A stretch of 64,000 bases of DNA from Rhodobacter ferrooxidans (GCF_000176015.1 NZ_ACYY01000012.1:49577-113576), one strand, 5' to 3'; counted from the stretch's first letter, positions 26,856 to 36,166 are shown. Numbers and translations: made by a program. The notes: generated from the sequence alone by a model not told the origin.

Positions 26856-27214
26856 CATAGGTCTCCTTGATGAGGTTGAATCGGGAGTGTCATCTCAAAC
26901 AAGGGATCGGGGGGCGGCACATCCGGCTCTGTCAGGATGCCCGCGATCCGCGGGACCTTCGGGACGGGCAGAACGGATATCTTGCCGACAAAGGCGGGTG
27001 CGACCTGAACGCTGTATTGGAATGGAACACCGCAGGCTAAAACGCAAACGCCATCTTGGGTTTCCATGTCCATGCCTGCCATGGCGCAGTCGGTCTGACC
27101 CGTTGGGCAATAGCTGGAGCTCAACATCACAAGCCCGAGGCCGACCATGATGGCGCAGGCCCGCAATACGCGGGCGAAAAAGTTCAGCGCATGCGCAACC
27201 AGACCGATGTTCAT
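26855..27214 (-). CDS. Membrane-anchored protein with Cys/Met motif, unknown
   Basis: A 119-residue protein. An N-terminal hydrophobic segment (ACAIMVGLGLVMLSSSYC) acts as anchor or signal. After it comes a Cys/Met cluster (TDCAMAGMDMETQDGVCVLACGVP) reminiscent of periplasmic copper-binding sites, and a proline-rich C-terminus. It is translationally coupled to the Cys-Cys peptide. Function unknown; copper handling is inferred from the residues and neighbours. The start at 27214 is the first ATG, and a later one is possible. Confidence 0.6.
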   Translation of the reverse strand: MNIGLVAHALNFFARVLRACAIMVGLGLVMLSSSYCPTGQTDCAMAGMDMETQDGVCVLACGVPFQYSVQVAPAFVGKISVLPVPKVPRIAGILTEPDVPPPDPLFEMTLPIQPHQGDL

Positions 27215-27422
27215 CGATAGAAAGTCATCAGAAGCCGCTTCGGAAACAAGTCACAAAGCTGACATTCGGGCAGGGAAGCGAACTACCTGCGCGGCAGAAA
27301 CTGTCCCCAAAGCCCTCTGTGAAAGACCGCAACGGTAGAAAAGGCGTTTTGGACACTGCCACTACGTCAAAATGATCCGCAGATCGTGGCGACATTTAGG
27401 ACCTCGGGATCATGGGAAGCTT

Positions 27423-27463
27423 TTATGATCTTAGAGATATATTGACAAATTATGATCCAGAGA
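27423..27463 (+). promoter_or_regulatory. hipBA promoter with direct repeats
   Basis: Two copies of TTATGATC(T/C)(T/A)AGAGA start at 27423 and 27450, 27 bases apart. TTGACA (27442-27447) lies between them, with CATGCT as a possible -10 at 17-base spacing just beyond (27465-27470). HipB proteins bind repeated operators over their promoter, so these repeats are the natural candidates. The preceding gap from 27215 shows nothing else. Confidence 0.6.
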
Positions 27464-27491
27464 ACATGCTACCTCTAAAAGGGTCAGATAG

Positions 27492-27743
27492 ATGGATCAG
27501 ATCGCGCGCACTACGAAGGATCTCGGCAACGTCTTGCGCAAGGCGCGCAAGGCGCGGAACTTGACGCAGGCCGACCTTGCTACACTCGCAGGTATCTGGC
27601 AGCGCACAGTCTCCAACATCGAGACCAGCGCCAGCGGAGCAAAGGTCGACACGATCTTCGATCTGCTCGCGGCCCTCGATCTCGAGCTGCACATCGTCCC
27701 CCGCAGCAAGATGACGCCCGGCGAACTTGAGGACATCTTTTGA
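27492..27743 (+). CDS. hipB: HipB-type antitoxin
   Basis: An 83-residue XRE-family protein. The HTH is LRKARKARNLTQADLATLAGIWQRTVSNIE, followed by the short HipB-like tail (LDLELHIVPRS). It would neutralise HipA and repress the operon through the upstream repeats. The stop overlaps the hipA start by one base. Confidence 0.87.
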   Translation: MDQIARTTKDLGNVLRKARKARNLTQADLATLAGIWQRTVSNIETSASGAKVDTIFDLLAALDLELHIVPRSKMTPGELEDIF

Positions 27744-29056
27744 TGGGGCGCAAGCGCGCCTATGCCCCGCTCGACGTCTACATGAACCGCCGCAAGGTGG
27801 GGCAGTATTTCCGTGACCCGAACGGGGCCTTTGCCTTCACCTATGCCCCGGAATGGCTGGCTTGGGAAAACACCCTGCCCATCTCACGCTCCTTGCCCCT
27901 GCGGGCCGAGCGCTATGTCGGCCAACCAGTTATCGCTGTCTTCGAGAACCTCCTGCCGGACAGTGACGACATCCGTCGGCGTGTGGCGGAACGGGTTGGG
28001 GCGGAGGGTGTTGATGCTTACAGCCTTCTGGCCCGGATCGGGCGTGACTGCGTCGGCGCGCTGCAATTCCTCGCCGAGGGGGAAGAGCCCGGGGATAGCC
28101 GGGTGATGACGGGAGAACCGCTCAGCGATGCCCAAATCGCCGCGATGCTAAAAGATCTTGGCCGCACGCCGCTTGGTATCCGGGCCGAGCGGGATTTCCG
28201 GATCTCGGTTGCTGGGGCACAGGAAAAGACCGCACTTCTGTTCCATGACGGCCAGTGGGTTGAACCGACCGGCACGACACCAACCACCCATATCCTGAAG
28301 CCTGCGATCGGCACCTTGCCCAACGGCATGGACCTGACCGACAGCGTCGAGAACGAGCACTTCTGCCTACGCCTGATGGCCGCGTTCGGCCTGCCCGTCG
28401 CTCACACTGAGATGGTCACTTTCGCAGGTACCAAGGTGCTGGTCATCGAGCGTTTCGACCGGCTGCGCGCGCGGGACGGTCGGCTGATCCGCCTGCCTCA
28501 GGAGGATTGCTGCCAAGCGTTATCCGTCCCGCCGACCCGGAAGTACCAGAGCGAGGGCGGTCCCGGAATCGTTGAGATCTGCGGCCTGCTTCAGGGTAGT
28601 GACGAGCCGCTGCGCGACCGGGCGAACTTCCTGAAGGCCAACATTCTGTTCTGGTTGATCGGGGCCACAGATGGACATGCCAAGAACTTCAGCATCGCGC
28701 TGATGCCGGGCGGCCGCTTCGTCATGACGCCCCTCTACGATGTGCTGACAGTCCAGCCTTCGCTAGACGCCGGGCAGCTTCAGATCAAGGACATGAAACT
28801 TGCGATGCGAGCCGGGAAAAGCCGTCACTACAAGGTCTCCGAAATCCAGGGTCGCCACTTCGTCGAGATGGGTCTGGCTGCTGGGTTTTCCCGTGAACAG
28901 GTCGCGCGTATCTTCACGGACATCCACACGAGAGCGGAGCAGGCATTTGCGACGGCGCTTGCTGACATGCCGGCCGGTTTCCCCGGTGTGCTTTTCGACT
29001 CTGTGAAGCGCGGGTTTGACCAGCGGATACCGCGTCTTCGGGCTGCAGCCGACTAG
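27743..29056 (+). CDS. hipA: HipA-type serine/threonine kinase toxin
   Basis: A 437-residue toxin kinase. The N-terminal HipA domain is followed by the kinase core with SVAGAQEKTALLF (the phosphate loop that is autophosphorylated in E. coli HipA), THILKPA, the catalytic stretch ATDGHAKNFSI and the metal-binding YDVLT. All key residues appear intact. E. coli HipA phosphorylates glutamyl-tRNA synthetase and induces dormancy. The first ATG after the hipB stop is used. The pair may stabilise the element. Confidence 0.88.
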   Translation: MGRKRAYAPLDVYMNRRKVGQYFRDPNGAFAFTYAPEWLAWENTLPISRSLPLRAERYVGQPVIAVFENLLPDSDDIRRRVAERVGAEGVDAYSLLARIGRDCVGALQFLAEGEEPGDSRVMTGEPLSDAQIAAMLKDLGRTPLGIRAERDFRISVAGAQEKTALLFHDGQWVEPTGTTPTTHILKPAIGTLPNGMDLTDSVENEHFCLRLMAAFGLPVAHTEMVTFAGTKVLVIERFDRLRARDGRLIRLPQEDCCQALSVPPTRKYQSEGGPGIVEICGLLQGSDEPLRDRANFLKANILFWLIGATDGHAKNFSIALMPGGRFVMTPLYDVLTVQPSLDAGQLQIKDMKLAMRAGKSRHYKVSEIQGRHFVEMGLAAGFSREQVARIFTDIHTRAEQAFATALADMPAGFPGVLFDSVKRGFDQRIPRLRAAAD

Positions 29057-29195
29057 CCCATTGGCACGCCAAGAAAAGCCGAAGGTTTACCGTGGAATCT
29101 CTCCCCGCCGTCGGCAGGAGGAGTGCAATCAATGCATAAGAAGCCACGAGCGTTTGCACTGAAGGCATTTCGGAAGAGGAGAGGGGAACGGTCGT

Positions 29196-29221
29196 CGGGG
29201 CCGGCGACAATGTCGGCCCCG
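29196..29221 (-). terminator. Hairpin after the COG4705 gene
   Basis: The arms CGGGGCCG (29196-29203) and CGGCCCCG (29214-29221) are perfect, with a ten-base loop. It lies 25 bases past the stop of the minus-strand operon and also faces the convergent hipA. No other feature is seen between 29057 and 29245. Confidence 0.6.
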
Positions 29222-29245
29222 AAAGAATATCGGTCACGCCACGGT

Positions 29246-30067
29246 TCAGCCGTGTGCGGCCTCGTCGTGTCGCTTCGGCTTCAGGCTCATCCACGCCACG
29301 ATGGCGACGATGGCCGTCAGGAAAAGGGCGCTGGTGATGATCGTGCCAAGGCCCATGCCACCGTACTCTGCCGGTTGCGATAGAAGATCGCCAAACGACG
29401 CGCCAAGCGGGCGGGTCAGGATGTAGGCCAGCCAGAAGCCAAGGATCGGATCGAGCTTGAGGAAGAAGTACCCGAAGGCCAGCGAGGCGATGATCATCCC
29501 GAAGAGCACGCCGGTGGACAGATACCCAAGACCGAAATGCTCCGCCACCAAGTCCCCTGCGGCAGTGCCTAGGGCAAAGGTGAACAGGATCGCAAGCCAG
29601 TAGAACGCCTCGCGCTTTGTCGTGAAGATCGCGTGGATCGACAGGGTTTTTTCTGATGCGAACCAGACTGCGAATGTCGCAGCAAGGGCGACCGAAAAGC
29701 CGATGGTCGTGGCAATCAGCGAAACGCCGAAGTTGTCGACCAAGTTGTCGGTAACCAAGGTTCCGACGATGCTGATCAGCACCACCGCCAGCCAGTAGGA
29801 CCACGGTACATAGCGTTTCTGTGCGAATTGCAGCACCAGGGCACCGATCAGGATGGCGGCCATGATCAACGAGGTCGCAGTCAAGCCAAAGCCCAGGTTG
29901 ACCGCCAGATAGTCGGCGGCGGTTTCACCCATGGTCACGGCCATAAGCTTGATCAGCCAGAAATCGACTGTGACTTCCGGCACGCGATTCATGGCAAGCA
30001 CGGGCACTGTTCCGAGCGAGGTTTGCGTTTTGCCGGTTGCGCTAGTGAGGGAGGATGAGATGCTCAT
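29246..30067 (-). CDS. COG4705-type uncharacterised membrane protein
   Basis: A 273-residue protein with about eight transmembrane helices in four similar units. Recurrent signatures include NRVPEVTVDFWLIKLMAVTMGETAADYL, SEKTLSIHAIFTTKREAFYWLAILFTFALGTAAGDLVAE and YILTRPLGASFGDLLS. These define the uncharacterised COG4705 group, often seen near two-component systems. No biochemical function is established. It overlaps the upstream secreted-protein gene by four bases. Confidence 0.78.
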   Translation of the reverse strand: MSISSSLTSATGKTQTSLGTVPVLAMNRVPEVTVDFWLIKLMAVTMGETAADYLAVNLGFGLTATSLIMAAILIGALVLQFAQKRYVPWSYWLAVVLISIVGTLVTDNLVDNFGVSLIATTIGFSVALAATFAVWFASEKTLSIHAIFTTKREAFYWLAILFTFALGTAAGDLVAEHFGLGYLSTGVLFGMIIASLAFGYFFLKLDPILGFWLAYILTRPLGASFGDLLSQPAEYGGMGLGTIITSALFLTAIVAIVAWMSLKPKRHDEAAHG

Positions 30068-30708
30068 TTCGCCACCAGTGCCAAAGCCTGAGCCGAGAAC
30101 CCGTCTGCCCGCTGATCATCATCCGCGTTGCAACGCTCAAGCGCCTTGGTCTGGAAACCGACCGCGGCTGCATGATCTGCATCCGACAGTTTGGCGGTAG
30201 CAAGGCCGTCGGCCACCGACTTCAGCATGACTTCGCAGGGCAAGGCGCGACCGTTGGCATCCGTGACAGCGATGCCTGCGACAAGAACGGCATCGACCGA
30301 GGCAGCCGAAGTCGCAATCGGAGTGGTCAGCGTTGCTTGCAAGGCCGTCAGCGTAGCATCGACGTTTGCCGCGTCGGGCGTTCCGGCACGCAGCGCCGCA
30401 AGGGCGGCATCGGCGGCATCGTCGATGGTCCCCCACGCATTGCCATCAAGCGCGCGGAGCGAGGTGGCCTGATCGTCCCAAGTCGTCTCGAAATCTTTGA
30501 TCCGGACTTTCGCGGCTGCAAGATTGCCGGTGGCTGCGATGGTCTGCACATCGGTCACGATGGCGCTGAACGCAGACATGTCGCCGAGCCCCGGCGCAGC
30601 GGTCGTGCTGGTGGCCGCCACGCCCGGCCCTGTCAGGTAGAGATTGAAGGCGGTAAAGGCACCGACCGGCAAGACGATCAGCGCCGTAGCAAGAAGAAGT
30701 TGTTTCAT
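30064..30708 (-). CDS. Secreted protein of unknown function
   Basis: A 214-residue protein with a signal or anchor (QLLLATALIVLPVGAFTAFNLYL). Its mostly helical, alanine-rich body includes WGTIDDAADAALAALRAGTPDAA, which resembles the helical repeat style of periplasmic imelysin/EfeO-like proteins but is not a confident match. Two late cysteines (LPCEV, LERCNAD) may form a disulfide. It is divergent from the response regulator and has the shared TGTAAG motif in its upstream region. Confidence 0.65.
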   Translation of the reverse strand: MKQLLLATALIVLPVGAFTAFNLYLTGPGVAATSTTAAPGLGDMSAFSAIVTDVQTIAATGNLAAAKVRIKDFETTWDDQATSLRALDGNAWGTIDDAADAALAALRAGTPDAANVDATLTALQATLTTPIATSAASVDAVLVAGIAVTDANGRALPCEVMLKSVADGLATAKLSDADHAAAVGFQTKALERCNADDDQRADGFSAQALALVAK

Positions 30709-30777
30709 GTTCGGGCTCCTGTCGGGTACGGATTTGCCCCGTCAGAGGTGCCTCTAGAGTGGCAGCCATACCGCCAA

Positions 30778-30794
30778 CTTTCGCCCGACTTACA
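30778..30794 (-). promoter_or_regulatory. Response-regulator box 1
   Basis: On the minus strand the sequence is TGTAAG-TCGGG-CGAAAG: two six-base half sites with an 11-base repeat distance, as bound by OmpR-family dimers. It lies between the divergent unknown operon and the two-component genes, about 70 and 90 bases from their starts. Confidence 0.6.
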
Positions 30795-30885
30795 GATTTG
30801 TATGGTGCCTGCGACCTTTGTGTTAAGCCGCAAATGCATTCATGCTGCAATGAATGACTTGCAGCCCTGAAAGACAAAGCCCTCC

Positions 30886-31563
30886 ATGCGCATCCTTTTG
30901 ATCGAGGACGACCCCTCTGCCGCCGACTATGTCGCGCGCGGTCTGTCCGAGAACGGCCATGTCTGCGACATCCTGGCCGACGGCACTGACGGCCTGTTTC
31001 AGGCAACTCGCGAAAGCTATGACGTGCTCGTGGTGGACCGGATGATCCCCGGGATCGACGGGCTGTCGCTGGTCAGAGCGCTGCGCGCGGCGGGGCGCAA
31101 GACGCCCGTGCTGTTCCTGACGGCCCTCGGCGGGATAGATGACCGGGTCGAGGGGCTGGAGGCCGGCGGCGATGACTATCTGACGAAGCCTTTTGCCTTT
31201 GCCGAACTTATGGCCCGAGTCAACGCGTTGGCCCGTCGTCCGCCCGTGCAAGAGGTGAAAACCTTGCTGCGCGTGGCCGATCTGGAACTCGATCTGATGC
31301 GCCGCGAGGCCCGGCGTGCAGGTCAGCAGATTGACCTACTGCCCAAGGAGTTCACCCTGCTGGAGGTGCTGATGCGCAACGAGGGCCGGGTGGTCACGCG
31401 CACCATGCTGCTGGAGCGGGTCTGGGATTTCCACTTCGATCCAAAGACCTCGGTGGTGGAAACCCACATCAGCCGCCTGCGCGCCAAAATTGACCGGCCA
31501 TTCGCCGTGGCGCTGCTGCATACCGTCAAGAACATGGGCTATTCGATCTATGCGCCCCGCTGA
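30886..31563 (+). CDS. OmpR-family response regulator
   Basis: A 225-residue regulator. The receiver domain has the acidic pocket E7-D8-D9, phosphoacceptor D51 (VVDRMIPG), T-A switch in FLTAL and K in LTKPF. A winged-helix domain follows (LLPKEFTLLEVLMRNEGRVVTRTMLLERVWD, VVETHISRLRAKI). It resembles the QseB/CopR/PmrA group. It overlaps the sensor kinase by 14 bases. The proposed DNA box occurs at four nearby promoters. Confidence 0.88.
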   Translation: MRILLIEDDPSAADYVARGLSENGHVCDILADGTDGLFQATRESYDVLVVDRMIPGIDGLSLVRALRAAGRKTPVLFLTALGGIDDRVEGLEAGGDDYLTKPFAFAELMARVNALARRPPVQEVKTLLRVADLELDLMRREARRAGQQIDLLPKEFTLLEVLMRNEGRVVTRTMLLERVWDFHFDPKTSVVETHISRLRAKIDRPFAVALLHTVKNMGYSIYAPR

Positions 31564-32914
31564 TCTGTTGCGGCAAAGCTCGTTTCGGCTGGCGCTTGGG
31601 GTAATGCTTCTGGTTCTCACAACGCTCATGCTGGCCAGCGGTGTCGGCTATGGCCTTATGCAGTCGCAGCTGGTCGCACGGCAGGATGCCCGTGTGACCG
31701 AAATCTTCGCCGCGATGGAGCTGGCAATTCTGCAGGATGATGAAACCGATCTGATCGAGATATTCGCCGCCCACATCAAAGCGAGCCCGGACCGCACCAC
31801 GGTGTATCTGCTGAAAAACTTGGACGGTCGCATATTGATTGGCAACATCGGCGACGCCGGATTACCGCAAGGCTGGTCCACCGTCCCGGCGGCGCGCCTT
31901 GGTGTACAGACCGACTATCCCTATCGCGTATTCTCCGGAGATGCTGGCAGCTATTCTGTCACTGTCGGCCTCACCAACGCGGATCTGGATGATCTGCAAG
32001 AGATCGTGCTGGGGGCCTTTGCCTGGGCGGCGCTGTTCGCTGTACTTGCGACCGTCGCGGCAGGTGCTGTGCTGGCCCTTCGTGTACAGGCACGGTTGGC
32101 GAATGCCGAGGCCGCTGCTGCCCGCGTCGCACATGGCGATCTGTCGGCGCGGCTGCCGGTAGCGGGGCGGGGCGATGACCTGGATCGCATCTCGGGGGCG
32201 ATCAATACCAGCCTGGCGCGCTTGCAAGGGCTGGTAGAGGCGATGCGACAGGTCAGCGACGACATCGCCCATGATCTGCGCACGCCCTTGAACCGGCTGC
32301 GGATCAGGATCGAGAGTGCGGCCGCCAACGCCGCCAGGGGCTTACCCGTCGAGCAGGAACTGAGCGCCGCAATAACCGAAAGTGACACGATCAACGAAAC
32401 ATTCTCAGCCCTCTTGCGCATCACGCAGATCGAGTCTGGGGCGCGGCGGGAGAAGTTCGCCGACGTCGATTTGGCCCTTCTGATAGCAGATATAGCAGAT
32501 GTCTACGTCGACGTCGCTGAAGACGCAGGCCAGACCCTGAACCGCGACGTGACCGGGCCAGCATGGGTGACCGGCGACAGGGAACTGCTGACGCAGTGTT
32601 TTGCCAACCTGATCGAGAACACGATCCGCCATTGCCCGCCCGGCACCGCCATTACCTGCGCTGTGGCAACTGAGGGTGGCCACGTGACAGCTTGGGTCCA
32701 GGATTCCGGACCGGGTATACCGGCCGACCAACGCGACAAGGTTCTGCGCCGTCTTTACCGGTTGGAGAAAAGCCGGACGACCGAAGGCACCGGGCTCGGG
32801 CTCGCTTTGATCAAGGCCGTGGCGGACCTGCACAGTGCTGAGCTGGCACTGACTGACGCCGTGCCAGGGCTGCGGGTGGAATTGCGCTTTACGCAGATCG
32901 AGCGCAGGACATGA
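31550..32914 (+). CDS. Sensor histidine kinase
   Basis: A 454-residue membrane kinase. Two transmembrane helices (about residues 13-35 and 152-178) flank a periplasmic sensor region. After them come a HAMP domain, the HisKA motif VSDDIAHDLRTPLNRLR with the phosphorylated histidine, and the ATPase boxes NLIENTIRHC, DSGPGI and GTGLGLALIK. The signal is unknown. Metal or envelope stress is a guess from the neighbours. The start is the ATG at 31550 within the end of the regulator gene. Confidence 0.86.
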   Translation: MRPADLLRQSSFRLALGVMLLVLTTLMLASGVGYGLMQSQLVARQDARVTEIFAAMELAILQDDETDLIEIFAAHIKASPDRTTVYLLKNLDGRILIGNIGDAGLPQGWSTVPAARLGVQTDYPYRVFSGDAGSYSVTVGLTNADLDDLQEIVLGAFAWAALFAVLATVAAGAVLALRVQARLANAEAAAARVAHGDLSARLPVAGRGDDLDRISGAINTSLARLQGLVEAMRQVSDDIAHDLRTPLNRLRIRIESAAANAARGLPVEQELSAAITESDTINETFSALLRITQIESGARREKFADVDLALLIADIADVYVDVAEDAGQTLNRDVTGPAWVTGDRELLTQCFANLIENTIRHCPPGTAITCAVATEGGHVTAWVQDSGPGIPADQRDKVLRRLYRLEKSRTTEGTGLGLALIKAVADLHSAELALTDAVPGLRVELRFTQIERRT

Positions 32915-34902
32915 TGCAATGGCTTACTCACTTCGTGGATTTTCTGGGTGCGCATCAGGCATTGGCGATCCTCTTCGCCTTTCTCGTGTCCTTTGGTGAA
33001 GCGCTTCTGATCATCGGTCTTTTCGTGCCGTCCACTGTTGTTCTGGTGGGCTTGGGCACATTGATCGGGTTGGGCAAGATGGCTCTTCTGCCGGTCTTTG
33101 CAGCAACAGTTGTCGGGGCAATTGCCGGGGATGCGCTGTCGTTCTGGGCTGGCGTGCATTGGAAAGAACGGATTCGCACTTTCTGGCCATTCTCGCGTTA
33201 CGCAACGCTGATGGAGAAAGGTGAGCAGTTCATCGCGCGCCATGGCGGGAAGAGCATCTTCATTGTCCGCTTCATCCCGGGCGTGAAGGCCGTTGTACCG
33301 ACGATCGCGGGCATGATGGGCATGACCACGACCCGTTTTGCGCTGGTCAATGTCGGCTCGGCGTTCGTCTGGGCGGCGGTCCATCTGCTACCTGCGATAG
33401 CACTTGGGCGCGGGCTTCAGGTCGCACACGCCGCCAATCCACGATTTGCCATCCTCGCAGCCCTAGGCGCGGCGGCGGCGGTCCTAGCGTGGCTGGCAAT
33501 GCGCGTTGCGCGGGGTCTTCTGATCCCGGCGGCGGATCTGGTGCGGTTCAGGCTTGCCGTGTGGCTGGAGCGGCGCGGAGGACGCGTCGGCGCCTTTGCG
33601 CGGGTCCTGCGCAATCACGACGGAGCGCTGGAAGCGACGGCCTTGATGGGGTTGGCGCTTGGTGCACTTGCGGGATTTGCATTGCTCTTTTTCGCGGTGA
33701 TCTTCGATCCGGAAGTGGCATTGGCGGATGCAGCCATTGGACAGTTTGTGCAGGGTTTGCGCACAGATTGGGCGACCTCCATCATGATCGGTATCACGAT
33801 GCTGGGCGATGCTGGGGTTCTGTTCCCGGCAGCGCTTTTGCTGATCACCGCTGTGTTGGTCCGTCGTCAATGGGCGATTGCCGTCGCAGTGGCTACAGCT
33901 AGTCTTTCCGGCGTGGTCTTTGTGGACCTGTTCAAGACGCTGCTGCAACGCTCGCGCCCAATCCCGATGTACCAGGGTGCGGACCAGTTCAGCTTTCCGA
34001 GCGGCCACTCGACATCCGCCACCATTACTTTCGGGATGCTGGCGCTGTTTGTCGCGCAAGCCTTGCCAGCTCGGTTTCGCGGTTTGGTCTATGGTTGCTT
34101 CGCCACCTTGATTGCGCTGATCGGATTGTCGCGCGTGTATCTGCAGGCGCATTGGCCCAGCGATGTACTTGCGGGGATGCTGTTCGGTGGTGCCGTGGTC
34201 AGCGTCGTGGCGCTGTTGCTGCATGCGCGGGTCGTGACTTTCCCCCTTCGGATGTTTGCCGCTATGCTGATAGTGATCGGGCTGGGCATCATGCCGCTTC
34301 ACGTGTGGACTGGCTGGTCTGCCGCAGTTGCGCGGTATGACGCCATCCTACCCGTGACGACGCTTGCAGCAGGTGACTGGTTGGCAACTGGCTGGCAGAA
34401 GCAGCCCACCCATCGCGTCTTGCTGGATGGCGACCCCGGCGAGCCCATGCTGGTGCAAACCACCTGGCCCATTGCAGATCTTGTGAACGATTTCGAGGCT
34501 GTCGGGTGGCAACCCTCGCAGAACACTCTTTCGGGCGAAATCCTTTCGGCAATCGTGCCGTCTCGTCTGCCACTTACCGATCATGCGCCTTGGCCGATGA
34601 CGCATCTCGGCCGCACAGCTTTGGCGACCCTCACCAAAATGGACGGCACCGATCAGCGCCTGGTGTTGCGTATATGGGCAACGCAAACCTTGGTGCAGAA
34701 TAGGACGAGCAAATACCCGCTCTTGATGGTTTCTCTGACTGCGGACCGGCTCGACCCGGTCGCTTTCGGATATGCGCAGCTAGAGGAGGCGTCGATTGTG
34801 CCTGACCAGTTGGCCACCGAAAAGGCTGGATTGGCAGCGGCGCTGCCGCAAGCTGTCGGGGAGCCGAGCAGGATTGTCGATCTGCCGCCTGTCGCAGAGT
34901 AA
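32911..34902 (+). CDS. DedA-PAP2-LssY fusion membrane protein
   Basis: A 663-residue three-part protein. Residues about 1-190 form a DedA/VTT domain (FVPSTVVLVGLG, RFIPGVKAVVPTIAGMMGM). Residues about 235-440 form a PAP2 phosphatase with KTLLQRSRP, FSFPSGHSTSA and SRVYLQAHWPSDVLAG. The rest is an LssY-like C-terminal domain (about residues 470-620). It probably acts on isoprenoid or phospholipid phosphates at the membrane, combining lipid movement with dephosphorylation. The start overlaps the kinase stop (ATGA), so it is co-expressed with the two-component pair. Confidence 0.85.
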   Translation: MMQWLTHFVDFLGAHQALAILFAFLVSFGEALLIIGLFVPSTVVLVGLGTLIGLGKMALLPVFAATVVGAIAGDALSFWAGVHWKERIRTFWPFSRYATLMEKGEQFIARHGGKSIFIVRFIPGVKAVVPTIAGMMGMTTTRFALVNVGSAFVWAAVHLLPAIALGRGLQVAHAANPRFAILAALGAAAAVLAWLAMRVARGLLIPAADLVRFRLAVWLERRGGRVGAFARVLRNHDGALEATALMGLALGALAGFALLFFAVIFDPEVALADAAIGQFVQGLRTDWATSIMIGITMLGDAGVLFPAALLLITAVLVRRQWAIAVAVATASLSGVVFVDLFKTLLQRSRPIPMYQGADQFSFPSGHSTSATITFGMLALFVAQALPARFRGLVYGCFATLIALIGLSRVYLQAHWPSDVLAGMLFGGAVVSVVALLLHARVVTFPLRMFAAMLIVIGLGIMPLHVWTGWSAAVARYDAILPVTTLAAGDWLATGWQKQPTHRVLLDGDPGEPMLVQTTWPIADLVNDFEAVGWQPSQNTLSGEILSAIVPSRLPLTDHAPWPMTHLGRTALATLTKMDGTDQRLVLRIWATQTLVQNRTSKYPLLMVSLTADRLDPVAFGYAQLEEASIVPDQLATEKAGLAAALPQAVGEPSRIVDLPPVAE

Positions 34903-34924
34903 TGATCGGCCAAGGGCTTCGCTT

Positions 34925-35545
34925 CTATAACTTGCGCGGGAAGACGGAGCCTGGAAGTCCAAGCCGATGAATCCCTGTCTCGTAGATCGAGACCAGCAAG
35001 GGATAGAACCAGCGGTGAAGACTTGGACCGGCCATCCAGATCAAGGAGGAAGCAAAGGCCGCAACGCCTAACGCGCCGAGCATATCCAGAGGGAAATGAA
35101 CCCCGAGGTAGATGCGCGACCACGCAACGGCAAAGCCCAACAGCAGCATCCCACTGCCCCAGCGACGCGTTTCTGCCCGGCAAAGCAGAAGTATTGCCAA
35201 AGAAAACATCAGTGTGGCGTGGTCACTGGGAAACGATGCCTCTGCGGCATGGTCCAGCAATTGACGCCCCAACCCGATCTCGAAGGGTCTTGGGTGATAC
35301 CAGGTTGCCGTGATCCCTTGAGCGGCGGCCAAGGCGATCAAAGCGGCGCCTGTCGCATCCAGCAGAGCAAATCTTACGGTCTTGCCCCGCCGAACCCATG
35401 CAATGATCAACAGGATCATGGCGAGATAGATCGCCAAACTTGCCAGCATTCTGGCAATCGCGATGACAAGAGCCGGTGCTTGCGCACCGGCGTTGATCAC
35501 AAGAAAGGCGTTCTGATTCCAAAGCTCGACTGCGGACAAGGTCAT
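34925..35545 (-). CDS. PAP2-family phosphatase (BcrC/undecaprenyl-diphosphatase type)
   Basis: A 206-residue membrane phosphatase with about five helices. The PAP2 motifs are GITATWYHPRPFE, SFPSDHATLM and SRIYLGVHFPLDMLG. BcrC-like enzymes recycle undecaprenyl pyrophosphate and can confer antibiotic or peptide tolerance. It is downstream of the cytochrome b561 gene with a nine-base gap, and converges with the DedA-PAP2 fusion. Confidence 0.83.
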   Translation of the reverse strand: MTLSAVELWNQNAFLVINAGAQAPALVIAIARMLASLAIYLAMILLIIAWVRRGKTVRFALLDATGAALIALAAAQGITATWYHPRPFEIGLGRQLLDHAAEASFPSDHATLMFSLAILLLCRAETRRWGSGMLLLGFAVAWSRIYLGVHFPLDMLGALGVAAFASSLIWMAGPSLHRWFYPLLVSIYETGIHRLGLPGSVFPRKL

Positions 35546-35554
35546 ATCGAGGCC

Positions 35555-36166
35555 CTACCGCCCCAAGGACCACATCGTCGACAGGCGCATCGACTGCATC
35601 AAATGGCGCAGCAGGGCCAGGCTAGCGTGGGCGATCAGGTAGGCCCAAACCAGATTGGCCAGTGCCAGATGAACCGTCATCGCGATCATCCCATCTGGTT
35701 CGGCCGAATGCAGGCCAAGAGCGACCTGTGCGAAATAAACAGCGCCAGAGGCTGCCATCGCCGAGATCAGCACAAGACCAAGGCCATGAATGGCTGAAGG
35801 CAACGCCGCCGGCGGATCATGCTCGGGAAGCCGTAACTTCAACGCTGCTCCGGCATGCACCTTGATGTCCAGCCCCAGTGCCATCAAGCGCCGTCCAGAA
35901 AACCACGGCATCAAGGCGCCAAGGTCAGTGCCGCGCGACCGCACCAGAATTGTCACCCACAGCCCGAATGCCATAACCGTGGCCGCAAGGCCCGAATACC
36001 GGTGAACCTGAAAAAGAATGTCGCCCGCCTGCACATCGTCCGGTCCGTGCATTTGTAGACTGGTCACAAGCTGGGTCACGATGGCGAGGGCCAGACCTGC
36101 GTGCAAAAAGCGGGTTGCGCGATTGTGCCGGGTTGGAAGGTTTGTGTTTTGGACATGACTTAGCAT
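35555..36166 (-). CDS. Cytochrome b561-type membrane cytochrome
   Basis: A 203-residue four-helix protein. Probable haem ligands are histidines in NRATRFLHAGLAL, ILFQVHRYSG, SAIHGLGLVL and TVHLALANLVWAYLIAHASLAL. This is the bacterial b561/Ni-hydrogenase-type cytochrome b arrangement, which moves electrons between quinone and periplasmic partners. The start at 36166 (MLSHVQN) precedes the first helix cleanly. The partner is unknown. Confidence 0.75.
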   Translation of the reverse strand: MLSHVQNTNLPTRHNRATRFLHAGLALAIVTQLVTSLQMHGPDDVQAGDILFQVHRYSGLAATVMAFGLWVTILVRSRGTDLGALMPWFSGRRLMALGLDIKVHAGAALKLRLPEHDPPAALPSAIHGLGLVLISAMAASGAVYFAQVALGLHSAEPDGMIAMTVHLALANLVWAYLIAHASLALLRHLMQSMRLSTMWSLGR

